From assembly GCA_964384205.1 (NCBI GenBank), contig CAYLKS010000010.1, positions 1 to 61,988 on the forward strand: DNA of 61,988 bases, written 5' to 3'. This DNA comes from CAYLKS01 sp964384205 [NCBI: uncultured bacterium] (GTDB lineage Bacteria > JAGOEH01). Under the pieces are notes generated by a model, which saw only the letters and a list, made by a program, of their open reading frames with translations, was not told the DNA's origin and searched no databases. Shown here piece after piece: positions 34,493-45,026 of this stretch. Both the position numbers and the translations under genes were made by a program. Position 1 is the first letter of the stretch. The number at the start of each line of letters is the position of its first letter.

Positions 34493-37400
34493 TTAATTTT
34501 TTTCTAATTGTAAATAAATTTCTTCATCATTTATTTTTAATTGGGTTAGCCCTTCTGCGTCATCAACTTCAATTAATTCTGTTGCTAAAACTTCATTCAT
34601 GAGATATTGCTTGAATTGTTCTATAGCTTTACGTAAATTTTCTGATGCTTTAAAATAAATTTTTATCCTATCTGCAACATCAAATTTTTTTTCTTTTCTT
34701 ATGGTTTGAATTTTATGAATTGTTTCTCTAATTAGACCTTCTGCTATTAATTCAGGTGTTAATTTTTGATCTAATGCTATTGTTAAAGTCCCATCATTTT
34801 CAATTAATAGACCTTCTTTTTCTATTCTCTGAATAATAATTTCATTTTCAGTAAGCTCTATATTTATATCATCTGTTATAATTTTATATGGTTTTCCATT
34901 TAGAATATCTCTAAGCTCATTAGAATTTAGTTTATCAATGATTGCTGCTACTTTTTTCATATTTTTACCAAGTTTAGGACCTAAAATTTTGAAATTAGGT
35001 TTTGCTTTGTAATCAACAAGTTCAGTTTCATTTTTATCATAAATAATATTTTTTACATTTAATTCTTCTTTTATCAGTTCATTTAACTCCTGTAATACTT
35101 GATGTTCGCTATCTTCAGGACTTACAATATGAATAGCATTTAGAGGTTGTCTGATTTTTAAATTGTATTTTGTCCTGAGAGCTCTTCCCATGGAGACAGC
35201 CTTTAATACTAAATTCATTTTCCGTTCTAATTCTAAATCTCTCATAGATTCATCTGCAGTAGGAAAGTCATTTAAGTGGACACTTTCAGGCATATGTTCC
35301 TGTTTTAAATTTTGATAAATTTCTTCTGAAATAAATGGAATAAAAGGAGCTAAGAGTTTAGATAAATTAAGTAAAACAATATACAATGTATAATAAGCTT
35401 CTTTTTTATCATCATCATTTTCGGATTTCCAGAATCTTCTTCTTGATCGCCTAATATACCAATTAGTTAATAAGTCGATAAATTCTAACAATGGGTTGAT
35501 GGCTTTTTGTAAATCATAGCTATCCAAAGCCTTTGTAACATCTGCGATTAGTTTGTTAAGTACGGATATAATCCATTTATCAAGCTGATTAGAAGGAGAA
35601 TGAAAACTATCTACAATAGGATACCATTTGTCGATTGTTGCATAGGTTGCCAAAAATGAATAAGCATTCCATAAAGGAATTATAATAGTTCGTAGTATTT
35701 CTTTTATTCCTTCTTCGGAAAATTTTAAATCTTCAGCTCTTACAACAGGGGAACTAATAAGATATAATCTCAGGGCATCGGCTCCATAGGTATTTATAAT
35801 ATATTCTGGTTCAGGATAATTTTTGAGCCTTTTACTCATTTTCTTACCATCTTCAGCAAGTATAAGACCATTTACAATAACATTTTTAAAAGCAGGTTTG
35901 TTAAATAAGGCACTTGAGATTACTATTAAGGTATAGAACCATCCTCTGGTTTGATCAAGGCCTTCTGCTATAAAATCTGCGGGGAAGTGACTTTCAAATT
36001 TTTCTTTGTTTTCAAAAGGATAATGATTCTGTGCATAAGGCATAGATCCGGATTCAAACCAGCAATCAAAAACTTCAGGAATTCTTTCCATTTGGTTACC
36101 ACAAACCGGACAAGGTATTGTGATTTTATCTACAAAATGTTTATGAAGATCATTTAATTTTTTACCTGAGAGTTTTTCTAATTCTTCGATACTTCCAACT
36201 GCAATCTTTTCTCCACAAGAACATTTCCATATAGGAATAGTTGCTCCCCAATATCTATTTCTACTTATTGCCCAATCTCTTGCATTTTCCAGCCATTTAC
36301 CAAATCTACCCTCTTTTATATGAGATGGGACCCAATTTATTTGTTTATTATTATCAATCATGTTTTGTTTAATAGGATCTATTTTGACAAACCATGTGGA
36401 TATTGTTTTATAGATTAAAGGAGTGTCACATCTCCAGCAATGAGGATAATTATGAACATATTGTTCTCTTTTGATTAATTTTCTTTCTTCTTTGAGTCTT
36501 TGAATAATTAGTTTATCCGCATCTTTTACAAACATTCCCTGATATTCTGGAACTTCTTCTGTAAATTTTCCTTCAGCATCTACTGGAGAAACCAATGGAA
36601 TATTGTTTTGTTTACATACATTATAGTCATCTTCACCAAAAGCAGGTGCTATATGAACAATTCCTGTACCATCTTCTGTTGTTACAAACTCACCAGAAAT
36701 AACTCTATAAGCTCCTTCTTTTTCTTTTTCCTTGAAATATGGGAATAGAGGTTCATATTTTAGACCTAATAGTTCTCTACCTTTAAAAGTTTGTACTATT
36801 TCATATTCTTCTTCGGATCTATAATATGCACTTAATCTTTCTTTTGCTAAAATATAGTATTCATCATTATCCTTTACTTTAACATATTCAATGTCATTCC
36901 CAACAGCTAATGCAAGGTTAGAAGGTAATGTCCATGGGGTAGTTGTCCATGCTAAAATATATATATTATCTTTATCTTTAATCTTAAATCTTACTGTAAT
37001 AGCTGGATCTTTTACTTCTTTATATCCTTGATTAGTTTCAAAATTTGAAAGAGGTGTTGCACATCTTGGACAATATGGTAAAACTTTATAACCTTCATAA
37101 ACTAATTCTTTATCCCATAGTTGTTTAAACACCCACCATATAGTTTCCATATAAGAGGTATCCATAGTTTTATAATCATTTTCAAAATCAACCCATCTTC
37201 CCATTCTTTTAACAGTTTTTTCCCATTCTGCTGTATATCTTAACACAATACTCCTACAAGCTTCATTAAATCTATCTATTCCATATTCCTCAATTTCTCT
37301 TTTTCCACTGATATTTAATTCTTTTTCCATTTCGTATTCAACAGGAAGTCCATGACAATCCCATCCGAATCGTCTTTCTACGTATTTGCCTTTCATTGTT

Positions 37401-37615
37401 TGATATCTTGGAATTATATCTTTCAATGTTCCAGCTAATAAATGCCCATAATGAGGTAAACCTGTTGCAAATGGAGGGCCATCATAAAATACAAATTCAT
37501 CCTTATCTTTTCTTAAATTCAAACTTTTTTTAAATGTATTTTTATCTTCCCAAAATTTTAATATTTTTTCTTCGATTTCTGGAAAATGAATTTTATTTCT
37601 AGTTTCTTTAAACAT
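34493..37615 (-). CDS. ileS: isoleucyl-tRNA synthetase
   Basis: 1040 residues, class Ia, the longer type-2 form. Seen: PPFATGLPHYGHLLAGTLKD (HIGH motif near 55), WTTTPWTLPSNLALAVG (editing domain), GLDQTRGWFYTLIVIS, DGKKMSKRLKNYPEP (KMSKS near 593), zinc-type CPRC and CPVC motifs and a C-terminal anticodon domain. Type-2 IleRS are often naturally mupirocin-tolerant (family knowledge). AAAGGAG site; three bases after the S1-protein stop. Confidence 0.96.
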   Translation of the reverse strand: MFKETRNKIHFPEIEEKILKFWEDKNTFKKSLNLRKDKDEFVFYDGPPFATGLPHYGHLLAGTLKDIIPRYQTMKGKYVERRFGWDCHGLPVEYEMEKELNISGKREIEEYGIDRFNEACRSIVLRYTAEWEKTVKRMGRWVDFENDYKTMDTSYMETIWWVFKQLWDKELVYEGYKVLPYCPRCATPLSNFETNQGYKEVKDPAITVRFKIKDKDNIYILAWTTTPWTLPSNLALAVGNDIEYVKVKDNDEYYILAKERLSAYYRSEEEYEIVQTFKGRELLGLKYEPLFPYFKEKEKEGAYRVISGEFVTTEDGTGIVHIAPAFGEDDYNVCKQNNIPLVSPVDAEGKFTEEVPEYQGMFVKDADKLIIQRLKEERKLIKREQYVHNYPHCWRCDTPLIYKTISTWFVKIDPIKQNMIDNNKQINWVPSHIKEGRFGKWLENARDWAISRNRYWGATIPIWKCSCGEKIAVGSIEELEKLSGKKLNDLHKHFVDKITIPCPVCGNQMERIPEVFDCWFESGSMPYAQNHYPFENKEKFESHFPADFIAEGLDQTRGWFYTLIVISSALFNKPAFKNVIVNGLILAEDGKKMSKRLKNYPEPEYIINTYGADALRLYLISSPVVRAEDLKFSEEGIKEILRTIIIPLWNAYSFLATYATIDKWYPIVDSFHSPSNQLDKWIISVLNKLIADVTKALDSYDLQKAINPLLEFIDLLTNWYIRRSRRRFWKSENDDDKKEAYYTLYIVLLNLSKLLAPFIPFISEEIYQNLKQEHMPESVHLNDFPTADESMRDLELERKMNLVLKAVSMGRALRTKYNLKIRQPLNAIHIVSPEDSEHQVLQELNELIKEELNVKNIIYDKNETELVDYKAKPNFKILGPKLGKNMKKVAAIIDKLNSNELRDILNGKPYKIITDDINIELTENEIIIQRIEKEGLLIENDGTLTIALDQKLTPELIAEGLIRETIHKIQTIRKEKKFDVADRIKIYFKASENLRKAIEQFKQYLMNEVLATELIEVDDAEGLTQLKINDEEIYLQLEKN

Positions 37616-37618
37616 ATT

Positions 37619-38689
37619 TTAACTCCTTTTTTTGAAATATTCAGCAAAGGGATTATACTTTTTTTCATTTTTAGCTATGTATTGTTGCCAATCTTCTTTA
37701 TTTTCTGGAATTTTTAATATTATTTGCTTTTTGAAATATTCAATATCCTTTATTTCCACATCTAATAAGGAATAAAGCTGTAATTCTTTGATCGAAATTT
37801 GAGGATTTTTATCAATTTCATGATTTGGCAAGAAGCCATTTAGGTTATCATCTATTTCTATTATATAGCCACCTTTTATAACATTTTTTATTTGTCCCTG
37901 CACAATATCCCCAATTTTAAATTTTTTTAGCGATTCCCCCCAATCTTTATTTGCTAAGAAGTTCAATGTTAGTAAAACATAAATTCTGTCTTTTTCTATT
38001 TTCATGTTTTTTATTTTAAATTGAAGGGAAGCATTATAATTTATTTTTTCTTTTGAATTTAATTCATGTTGTGGTAGATAAGCCATTAATTTATTTTCAA
38101 GTTCTACCAGATAACCATTATTCACTTCTTTTTTTATTTTGCCGTTTATTATTAAATCAGAATTTGTTTCCCATTCTTCTTTTAATTTTTGCCAGATAGA
38201 TAATTGTTCTTTTTTCAATATCTCTTTTCTGGAAACTACTATTTTGTTTGAAGATGGATCAAAATCAATAATTTGGAAAAGAAATTCTTTATTAATGAAT
38301 GGCTCTACATTATCAATATGATATAAATCTATATGCGATATAGGACAAAATGCAGTTTTCCCCATAATATTTACTTTAAACCCGCCATTAACACTATTTG
38401 CTATTTTTCCTTTTATAGGTATTTTGTTTTCGTAAGCATTTTTTAATTCATTTAAATGTCCTTCCTTTTTATTTAGAACTTGAGTAAGTTCTATACTGTC
38501 ATAGGAAATTTTATTTATATTAGCGGTAATTTTATCTCCTATTTTTAAATTTTTTACATTAATATTGGGAGATAAAGATCTTATAGGTAAAATACCATCG
38601 GTTTTAACTCCAATATCTATAAAAATAAATTCATCACTTATTAATATAATTTCTCCTTCTACAACATCTCCAATTTTTAATTTTTTCAC
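37619..38689 (-). CDS. S1-domain RNA-binding protein (RpsA-like, four S1 repeats)
   Basis: 356 residues, GTG start preceded by AAGGAG. Four S1 domains are visible, starting near residues 5 (GDVVEGEIILISDEFIFIDIG), 95 (KGKIANSVNGGFKVNI), 180 (NGKIKKEVNNGYLVEL) and 265 (GDIVQGQIKNVIKGGYIIEI). Four-repeat S1 homologues are typical of lineages other than Proteobacteria (six). May act as ribosomal protein S1 or as an mRNA-binding regulator. Sits in an operon with IleRS. Confidence 0.8.
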   Translation of the reverse strand: MKKLKIGDVVEGEIILISDEFIFIDIGVKTDGILPIRSLSPNINVKNLKIGDKITANINKISYDSIELTQVLNKKEGHLNELKNAYENKIPIKGKIANSVNGGFKVNIMGKTAFCPISHIDLYHIDNVEPFINKEFLFQIIDFDPSSNKIVVSRKEILKKEQLSIWQKLKEEWETNSDLIINGKIKKEVNNGYLVELENKLMAYLPQHELNSKEKINYNASLQFKIKNMKIEKDRIYVLLTLNFLANKDWGESLKKFKIGDIVQGQIKNVIKGGYIIEIDDNLNGFLPNHEIDKNPQISIKELQLYSLLDVEIKDIEYFKKQIILKIPENKEDWQQYIAKNEKKYNPFAEYFKKRS

Positions 38690-38704
38690 AAACTACTCCT
38701 TCTC

Positions 38705-40219
38705 TTATAATACAGAATATATTAAAAATATACCAAGAATTAAAAACAAAAATCCAATTAGAACTTCTATTAATTCTAATTTATTTTTCCAAATTTTAGC
38801 TAATTTTTCTGAAGTTAATCCTTTCAAAGTAAGGGCAAAAATAATTAAAAGAGGAACAATAAACATTAAATTATATAGTAATAATAATAAAGTTGCTTTA
38901 TATTTATATATTGGATGGTGTACCATAAATGTTATTGTTGGTAAGTAAACCTGACCAGTACATGCTAATTCAAATATTGAAACAAAAAAACCAATCAGCA
39001 AGGATCCTATTACTAAATTTCTCAGGTTGGTATATTTTCTGATTATATAATGAATTTTTTGTTTTATTTTAGTTGGTAACTGTAATGCAATTTCGGTTTC
39101 TTTGCCTTCTTTAACTTTAAAAAAATTATAAATTGATACTACCGATAATATTATTGCCATTAAACCAGTAAGCCCTATAATAATTTTTGATATTAAAGTA
39201 AAAACTTGTAAATATAGTAAAAATTCCAATACACCCAGACCTATCAAAAAATATGTTAAAAATACAGCAAAAGAATAAGATAATCCTACTATAATCATTT
39301 CTTTTTTTCTACGACCTATAAAACTAAGATATGATATAAAAAATATAATAGTAGTAAATGCACAAGGGTTAACACCGTCTAATAATCCGAATAGAATAAT
39401 GGTGAAAATTCCTAAATTTTTAAATCTGTAGACAATATCGCTTTTTGATTTTTTAGTTAATTCCTGGGCATCATCTAACTTAGCTTTTACACCTCCATTA
39501 TTTAAATAAAATGTTACAGCTTTGATTATTTTAATGTCCTGTGCTTTTTCTCCAATGTAAGCAGAGTCACCGATAAATATAGCTGGGGTTACCAGATGCT
39601 TTGTTTGTTCAATTTTGTATAAATCATCAAATGCTTGTAATAATAATAAGTTGTCTGTTTTTTTATCAATATATTCGAATACCTTTATTTGATTGGGATA
39701 TTTCTTTTTTAAATATGAAAGACAATTTTCTACTCTCGAACATTTTTTACATTTAGGATTGGTAAAATATACTATTTCAACTATAGCTTGTTTATTTGCT
39801 GTAGCTTGTTGAGATAGTTTAGTATTTAGAATGAGCTTTTTTAGATTTGAATCTACTATATCATATTTTTTTTCTTTTAGATTTTTAGCGATGAATGTCT
39901 TAATGTTAGGTTTTATTATTTCTAAACTGCCTATTATAGTATCAGGAAATATTATAATAGGATATTCATATTCTGGTAGATTATAATGTTTTTCTATTTG
40001 TGTTAAATTGAAATAATTAATTTCTTCATCAACATTAAGCCAATGATACTTAATTTTATTCTTAAATTGTTTTTCTATTTCCGGAATTATTTTTGTTTTA
40101 AAGTACATACAATGATCGCAGTTTGGCGAGAAAAATATATAAAGATTTAATTTGTTTAAATTTGCAGTTACTACTATACTATTTATAATTAGGATAAGGA
40201 ATATTATTATTTTTTTCAT
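38705..40219 (-). CDS. thiol-disulfide transporter: two thioredoxin-like domains fused to a CcdA/DsbD membrane domain
   Basis: 504 residues with a signal peptide (to about residue 19). First thioredoxin-like domain has FFSPNCDHCMYFK (Cys34, Cys37); second has FTNPKCKKCSRVENC (near 158). From about 270 eight hydrophobic segments form a CcdA/DsbD-like core with the paired transport cysteines in GVNPCAFTT and ELACTGQVYLP. It should carry electrons from cytoplasmic thioredoxin to periplasmic proteins. The order (periplasmic domains first, membrane core last) differs from DsbD. Own promoter at 40258-40286; AAAGGATGT before ATG. Confidence 0.85.
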   Translation of the reverse strand: MKKIIIFLILIINSIVVTANLNKLNLYIFFSPNCDHCMYFKTKIIPEIEKQFKNKIKYHWLNVDEEINYFNLTQIEKHYNLPEYEYPIIIFPDTIIGSLEIIKPNIKTFIAKNLKEKKYDIVDSNLKKLILNTKLSQQATANKQAIVEIVYFTNPKCKKCSRVENCLSYLKKKYPNQIKVFEYIDKKTDNLLLLQAFDDLYKIEQTKHLVTPAIFIGDSAYIGEKAQDIKIIKAVTFYLNNGGVKAKLDDAQELTKKSKSDIVYRFKNLGIFTIILFGLLDGVNPCAFTTIIFFISYLSFIGRRKKEMIIVGLSYSFAVFLTYFLIGLGVLEFLLYLQVFTLISKIIIGLTGLMAIILSVVSIYNFFKVKEGKETEIALQLPTKIKQKIHYIIRKYTNLRNLVIGSLLIGFFVSIFELACTGQVYLPTITFMVHHPIYKYKATLLLLLYNLMFIVPLLIIFALTLKGLTSEKLAKIWKNKLELIEVLIGFLFLILGIFLIYSVL

Positions 40220-40257
40220 AAACTTTACATCCTTTTATTTTTTTCTTTGGTTTTTTA

Positions 40258-40286
40258 TAAATAATTAAAAATGCAATATTTGTCAA
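40258..40286 (-). promoter_or_regulatory. promoter of the thiol-transporter/S1/ileS/cheZ operon
   Basis: Minus strand TTGACA (40286-40281), 17 bases, TATTAT (40263-40258), about 38 bases before the ATG. Confidence 0.55.
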
Positions 40287-40369
40287 GTTAAAATAAGTGC
40301 TTTAGGTAAGAAATTAATAATATAAAATAAAATATTAAAATTCTAATTTATTAAAGAAATATATTATTC

Positions 40370-40398
40370 TTGATTTTTTTTTACCTTTTCTTTATTAT
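40370..40398 (+). promoter_or_regulatory. promoter of the wecB glycan operon
   Basis: TTGATT at 40370-40375, 17 bases, TATTAT at 40393-40398; the start codon at 40449 has AAAGGAG upstream. The rest of the 40287-40369 gap shows nothing. Confidence 0.45.
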
Positions 40399-40448
40399 AA
40401 AAAAAATCTTTAGATTATAACAGAGGCAAATTTAGTAAAGGAGATTTG

Positions 40449-41576
40449 ATGAAGAAGGTATTTTTAATTGTTGGAACAAGGCCGGATGCAATAAAGATGG
40501 CCCCAATTATTTTAAAATTTAAAGAGACCAATAAATATAAACCGATTGTGATTGCTACTGGACAGCATAGGCAGATGTTAGATCAGGTTCTGGAAATTTT
40601 TAAAATAAAAATAGATTATGATTTAAATATTATGAAAAAGAATCAGACCCTTGATGATATAACAATTAATGCTTTATCTGGACTTGGAAAATTGATGGAT
40701 AAGGAAAAACCTTCATTAGTAATTGTTCAGGGGGATACTACAACCAGTTTTGTTGGAGGGCTTGCAGCTTTTTACAGAAAAATTCCTGTTGCACATGTTG
40801 AAGCCGGTCTTAGAACATATGATCTTTATCAACCCTTTCCAGAAGAAGCAAATCGTAGATTGTTGGATAGTATATCTTCTCTTCTTTTCCCTCCAACAGA
40901 AAAAGCTTTTGAAAATCTTATAAAGGAAGGAATAGATAAGGGGAAATGCATTATAACAGGAAATACAGCCATTGATTCTCTTTTATATATTAAGAATATG
41001 GATAAACAAATAGATATTCCTGAATTACAAAATATAGATTTAAATAATAGGAAAATTATTTTAATAACAGCTCACAGGCGAGAAAACTTTGGTAGGCCTT
41101 TTATGGAGTTTATAGAAGCAATAAAAACTTGTGCAAACGAATATAAAGATATTATTTTTATATATCCAGTACATCTAAATCCAAATGTTGATAATCCTGT
41201 TAGACAGCATCTATCAAATTTTAAAAATGTGTTATTGTTGAAGCCCCTTGATTATTTTAATTTTATAAAATTGATGGATCTTTCAACTATTATTCTGACT
41301 GATAGTGGGGGAGTACAGGAGGAAGCCCCTGTTTTAGGCAAACCCATTTTAGTTTTAAGAGATGTAACTGAACGGCCAGAAGGGGTTAAAGCAGGAGCTT
41401 CAAAGATAGTTGGAATGCATAAAGAAAAAATAATAAATGAATTAGAAAAATTATTAACTGATGAAGATGAATTTAATAAAATGGCTGAAGTAAGATATAT
41501 TTATGGAGATGGAAAAGCAGCAGAAAAAATTTACAATAAAGTGGAGGAATTTTTAGATGAAAATAGTGATGCATAG
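40449..41576 (+). CDS. wecB: UDP-N-acetylglucosamine 2-epimerase (non-hydrolysing)
   Basis: 375 residues from ATG 40449. GT-B fold epimerase interconverting UDP-GlcNAc and UDP-ManNAc. Seen: IVGTRPDAIKMAPII, ATGQHRQMLDQ, VQGDTTTSFVGGLAAFY, HVEAGLRTYD, PFPEEANRRLLD, TAHRRENFGRP, LTDSGGVQEEAPVLGKP and RDVTERPEGV. All active-site blocks intact. Supplies ManNAc for the surface glycan assembled by the following genes; overlaps the next gene by 20 bases. Confidence 0.95.
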   Translation: MKKVFLIVGTRPDAIKMAPIILKFKETNKYKPIVIATGQHRQMLDQVLEIFKIKIDYDLNIMKKNQTLDDITINALSGLGKLMDKEKPSLVIVQGDTTTSFVGGLAAFYRKIPVAHVEAGLRTYDLYQPFPEEANRRLLDSISSLLFPPTEKAFENLIKEGIDKGKCIITGNTAIDSLLYIKNMDKQIDIPELQNIDLNNRKIILITAHRRENFGRPFMEFIEAIKTCANEYKDIIFIYPVHLNPNVDNPVRQHLSNFKNVLLLKPLDYFNFIKLMDLSTIILTDSGGVQEEAPVLGKPILVLRDVTERPEGVKAGASKIVGMHKEKIINELEKLLTDEDEFNKMAEVRYIYGDGKAAEKIYNKVEEFLDENSDA

Positions 41577-42672
41577 TTTATATTTTCCGCCTCAGGTTGG
41601 TGGGCTTGAGACGCATGTATTAACATTAGCACAGGCATTGCAAAGAAGAGGGCATGAAGTCTATATTGTTACAGCAAATACTGTTAAAGGTTCACCTTCT
41701 TATGAGGAATATGAAGGAGTTCCAGTATATAGAATATTTTGTCCCAATAGAGCTTTATTTGGTTGGGTGCTATCTAGTATTTTATCTATCCCAAGAATGT
41801 TAAAATTAGGTAAAGATGCTGATATTTTACATTTACACACATTTCCTTCAGTTGTTCCTGCTTTACCTCTTATATGGTTTTATAAAAAACCTTCAGTTGC
41901 TACCATGCATACAAGCCATTTTTTGAGATTAGCTAAGAAAAAATTTTGGAAAAAAATTTTAGCTTTTCTTTTGAAGCAGCCTGATATAATACTTGCGCCA
42001 AGTATAGAAATAAAAGATGTTTCATTGGAACTTGCTAAGAATATAGAAGCTTATGCCTTGGTTAATGCCGTGGATGTTGAAAGGTTTAAATTAACAAATC
42101 CTAAAATAAGTAAAAAAGATGATGAAAAAATTATAGCTGTTCCAAGAAGATTATTTATAAAAAATGGCGTGGAATATGCTATAAAAGCATTACCGTTGAT
42201 TAGAAAAAAAGTAAATGCTAAACTTTATCTTTTAGGAGATGGTCCGGAAAGAGAAAAATTATTTAATTTAGCAAAAGAGCTTGATATAGAAGAGCATGTA
42301 TTTTTTATGGGTAATATTCCAAATTCTGATATGCCGGGCTATATTTCAAGCGCAGATGTTATTTTAATTCCATCGTTACTTGAGGCAACTTCAATTGCTG
42401 CATTAGAGTCAATGGCATGTCAGAAAGTTATATGTGCTTCAAATATTGGGGGATTACCTGAGATTATTACAAATGAATATGGGAGATTATCAAATCCGGC
42501 GGATTCTGATGATATTGCAAAAAAAGTTTTAGAATTATTAGAATTGCCAGAAGATGAACGTAAAAAAATGGGGGAAAAAGCAAGAAAAGTAGTATTGGAT
42601 GGTTGGACAACGGATAAGCTTGCGGAACAAATTGAGCAATACTACTTGAAAGCTATCAAGTATCATCAATAA
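41557..42672 (+). CDS. family 4 glycosyltransferase
   Basis: 371 residues, retaining GT-B enzyme. Seen: YFPPQVGGLETHVLTLAQAL (acceptor loop), HLHTFPSVVPALPL, PRRLFIKNGVEYAIKALPLI, LLGDGPEREKLF, and PSLLEATSIAALESMACQK (the E-X7-E nucleotide-sugar site). Adds a sugar to a lipid-linked or surface glycan. Membrane-associated on the cytoplasmic face. Confidence 0.92.
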   Translation: MKIVMHSLYFPPQVGGLETHVLTLAQALQRRGHEVYIVTANTVKGSPSYEEYEGVPVYRIFCPNRALFGWVLSSILSIPRMLKLGKDADILHLHTFPSVVPALPLIWFYKKPSVATMHTSHFLRLAKKKFWKKILAFLLKQPDIILAPSIEIKDVSLELAKNIEAYALVNAVDVERFKLTNPKISKKDDEKIIAVPRRLFIKNGVEYAIKALPLIRKKVNAKLYLLGDGPEREKLFNLAKELDIEEHVFFMGNIPNSDMPGYISSADVILIPSLLEATSIAALESMACQKVICASNIGGLPEIITNEYGRLSNPADSDDIAKKVLELLELPEDERKKMGEKARKVVLDGWTTDKLAEQIEQYYLKAIKYHQ

Positions 42673-42683
42673 TAGGAGCTAAT

Positions 42684-45026
42684 ATGAAAAATTTTAAATT
42701 TAACAAAAAAGTGGTTTATTTATTTTATACGGCAATTTCTATATTGGTATTTTCGGGTTTTATTTTTTCTAATAAAGCTTTATTTGGTAGTGACACTTTT
42801 ACAGGATATTATTTATTTAAATTGTTTAGAGAATTCTTATTACAAAATCATACTTTGCCGTTGTGGAATCCATATTTGTTAGGAGGAATTCCTTTTATTG
42901 ATGCATTAGCTTCAGATACATTCTTTCCTACCAGTTTGATAAGAATAATCTTACCAGTATATAAAGGACTGGGATATAGATTTGTTTTATTTTTGATACT
43001 TGGTGGAATTTTTATGTATACATATTTAAGGAGAATAAATATAAGAGAAATTCCAGCTTTTATCTCTGGACTTGGATTTATGTTTTCTGGAAGTATATTT
43101 ACACTAATCTATCCTGGACATGATGCTAAATTTTTTATTGCTATGATGTTGCCATTATTATTCTATGCAATAGAGAAATTTTTTGAAAAGATAGATATAA
43201 ATTCAATTTTTATTTTAGGTGGCACAATGGGATTTATTATTCTTGCAGGCCATCCTCAAGTTGCATATTTTTCATTTATATCAGCAGGTTTTTATTTTGT
43301 GATGAAAAGTTATAAATATTTTAAAAATAAAGAAAATAGAAAAGTTTTAGTTAAAATTTATTCTTATGGCATATTGGCTACAATATTGGGATTATTAATG
43401 GGAAGTATTGTTTTATATCCTTCTACAAAGTATGTTTCTAATTTTTCGCCAAGAGCAGGTGGAGTTCAATATGAATATGCTGCTTCCTGGTCACTCCATC
43501 CAGAAGAGGTTCTAATGATGTTAGTGCCTCAATTTTCAGGATATAATGATACATATTGGGGAAGAAATCCTTTTAAAATTAATTGTGAATATAGTGGAAT
43601 TATAGGAATTATATTGGCATTAATCTGGAGTATTTTCAGTTTTAAAAAAAATAATTATACAAGATTTTTTTCTTTGACAGCTATATTAACATTGTTGTTT
43701 GCCCTGGGAACTCATACTCCATTTCATAAATTTTGCTATTATTTTATTCCCGGAATAAATAAAATGAGAGCCCCAAGTTTAAGCATGTTTGTATTTTCTT
43801 TTTCAATATGGGTTCTTTCAGCATTTACATTGAATTATTTATTTCAAGAGAAGAAGGATAAAAAATTTATTAAAATATTACATATAACTTTTATTTCGAT
43901 TACATCTTTATTAATAATTTTTATACTACTGGGGGATAATATTTTTAGTTTATGGAAATTGATTTTCAATTATCCTGATTTACAGCAAAAATATTCAATT
44001 ATGTTGTCAAATATATCTAATTTTACATCTGGTACAGCCATTGCTATTTTTATAGTGTTAATTGGTTATTTTTTTATTTACCAGAGTTCAAAACAATTAT
44101 TATCTTCTGTAGTTTTTGCTTTTCTTTTTGCAATATTGGTATTTTTTGATTTATGGCGAGTTGATACTGATTTCGTACAATATGTAGATAAAACAGCATA
44201 TGAAAGGAAAGATGATGTAATAGAGTTTTTACAGAAAGATAATTCTTATTATAGAGTCTTTTCATTTACAGGTCGTTACAGACAAAATGTTTTTGCAGCT
44301 AATAAGATAAGAGATGCTCTGGGATTTCATGATTTTGAAATAAAATGGTACAGAGAATTTACAGGCGGACGTGAAAGAGTAAATTTTTTTAATTTTAAAA
44401 ATAAACTTCAAAGTTTAGATATAGCAGGGGTTAAGTATGTAATAATTCCTGATCCAGAAATTGACAAGAGATTTGATATTTTTTTATCACTGGGGAAATT
44501 TAAACAAGTCTATAAATCTAAAGCTACAGGGCAGGTAGTACTTTCGAATAATGATGTTCAGCCTTTATATAGAATTGTTCATCAATATAAAAATTTTAAA
44601 GATCATAATGAATTATTAAATTCTCTTAAATTAAATATTATAGATCCTGGAAAACTTGTATATTTAGAAAATTATGCTGGTAATTTTGTAAATGATACTT
44701 TAGAATATAATAATGAACGTGTCGATATAATACAAGATAATATGAAAGAATTGGAATTTAAATGTCAGTTGGAAAAAGATGGTTTTTTGGTAGTTAGTGA
44801 AAATTATCTACCATATTGGAATGTTTTTATTGATGGTAAAAAAGAAAATATTTTAAGAGCATACGGCACTTTTATGGCAGTATTCTTAGAAAGTGGAGTA
44901 CACAATGTTAAGTTTGTTTATAATTCAAAACCTTTAAGAGTTGGAATGATATTCTCTTCTATAGGAATGTTTTTATTTTTAATATGGTTGGGATATTGGT
45001 TTTATTTAAAATATAAACGAAAATGA
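42684..45026 (+). CDS. YfhO-family polytopic membrane protein
   Basis: 780 residues with about 12 membrane segments in the first 500 residues, then a soluble extracytoplasmic C-terminal region and one last membrane helix. SDTFTGYYLFKLFREFL, LPLWNPYLLGGIPFID and GPLLVVSENYLPYWNVFIDGK-like segment place it in the YfhO family, GT-C-type putative polyprenyl-linked glycosyltransferases that decorate teichoic acids or other glycans. Acceptor unknown here. The stop overlaps the next ATG (ATGA). Confidence 0.85.
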   Translation: MKNFKFNKKVVYLFYTAISILVFSGFIFSNKALFGSDTFTGYYLFKLFREFLLQNHTLPLWNPYLLGGIPFIDALASDTFFPTSLIRIILPVYKGLGYRFVLFLILGGIFMYTYLRRINIREIPAFISGLGFMFSGSIFTLIYPGHDAKFFIAMMLPLLFYAIEKFFEKIDINSIFILGGTMGFIILAGHPQVAYFSFISAGFYFVMKSYKYFKNKENRKVLVKIYSYGILATILGLLMGSIVLYPSTKYVSNFSPRAGGVQYEYAASWSLHPEEVLMMLVPQFSGYNDTYWGRNPFKINCEYSGIIGIILALIWSIFSFKKNNYTRFFSLTAILTLLFALGTHTPFHKFCYYFIPGINKMRAPSLSMFVFSFSIWVLSAFTLNYLFQEKKDKKFIKILHITFISITSLLIIFILLGDNIFSLWKLIFNYPDLQQKYSIMLSNISNFTSGTAIAIFIVLIGYFFIYQSSKQLLSSVVFAFLFAILVFFDLWRVDTDFVQYVDKTAYERKDDVIEFLQKDNSYYRVFSFTGRYRQNVFAANKIRDALGFHDFEIKWYREFTGGRERVNFFNFKNKLQSLDIAGVKYVIIPDPEIDKRFDIFLSLGKFKQVYKSKATGQVVLSNNDVQPLYRIVHQYKNFKDHNELLNSLKLNIIDPGKLVYLENYAGNFVNDTLEYNNERVDIIQDNMKELEFKCQLEKDGFLVVSENYLPYWNVFIDGKKENILRAYGTFMAVFLESGVHNVKFVYNSKPLRVGMIFSSIGMFLFLIWLGYWFYLKYKRK

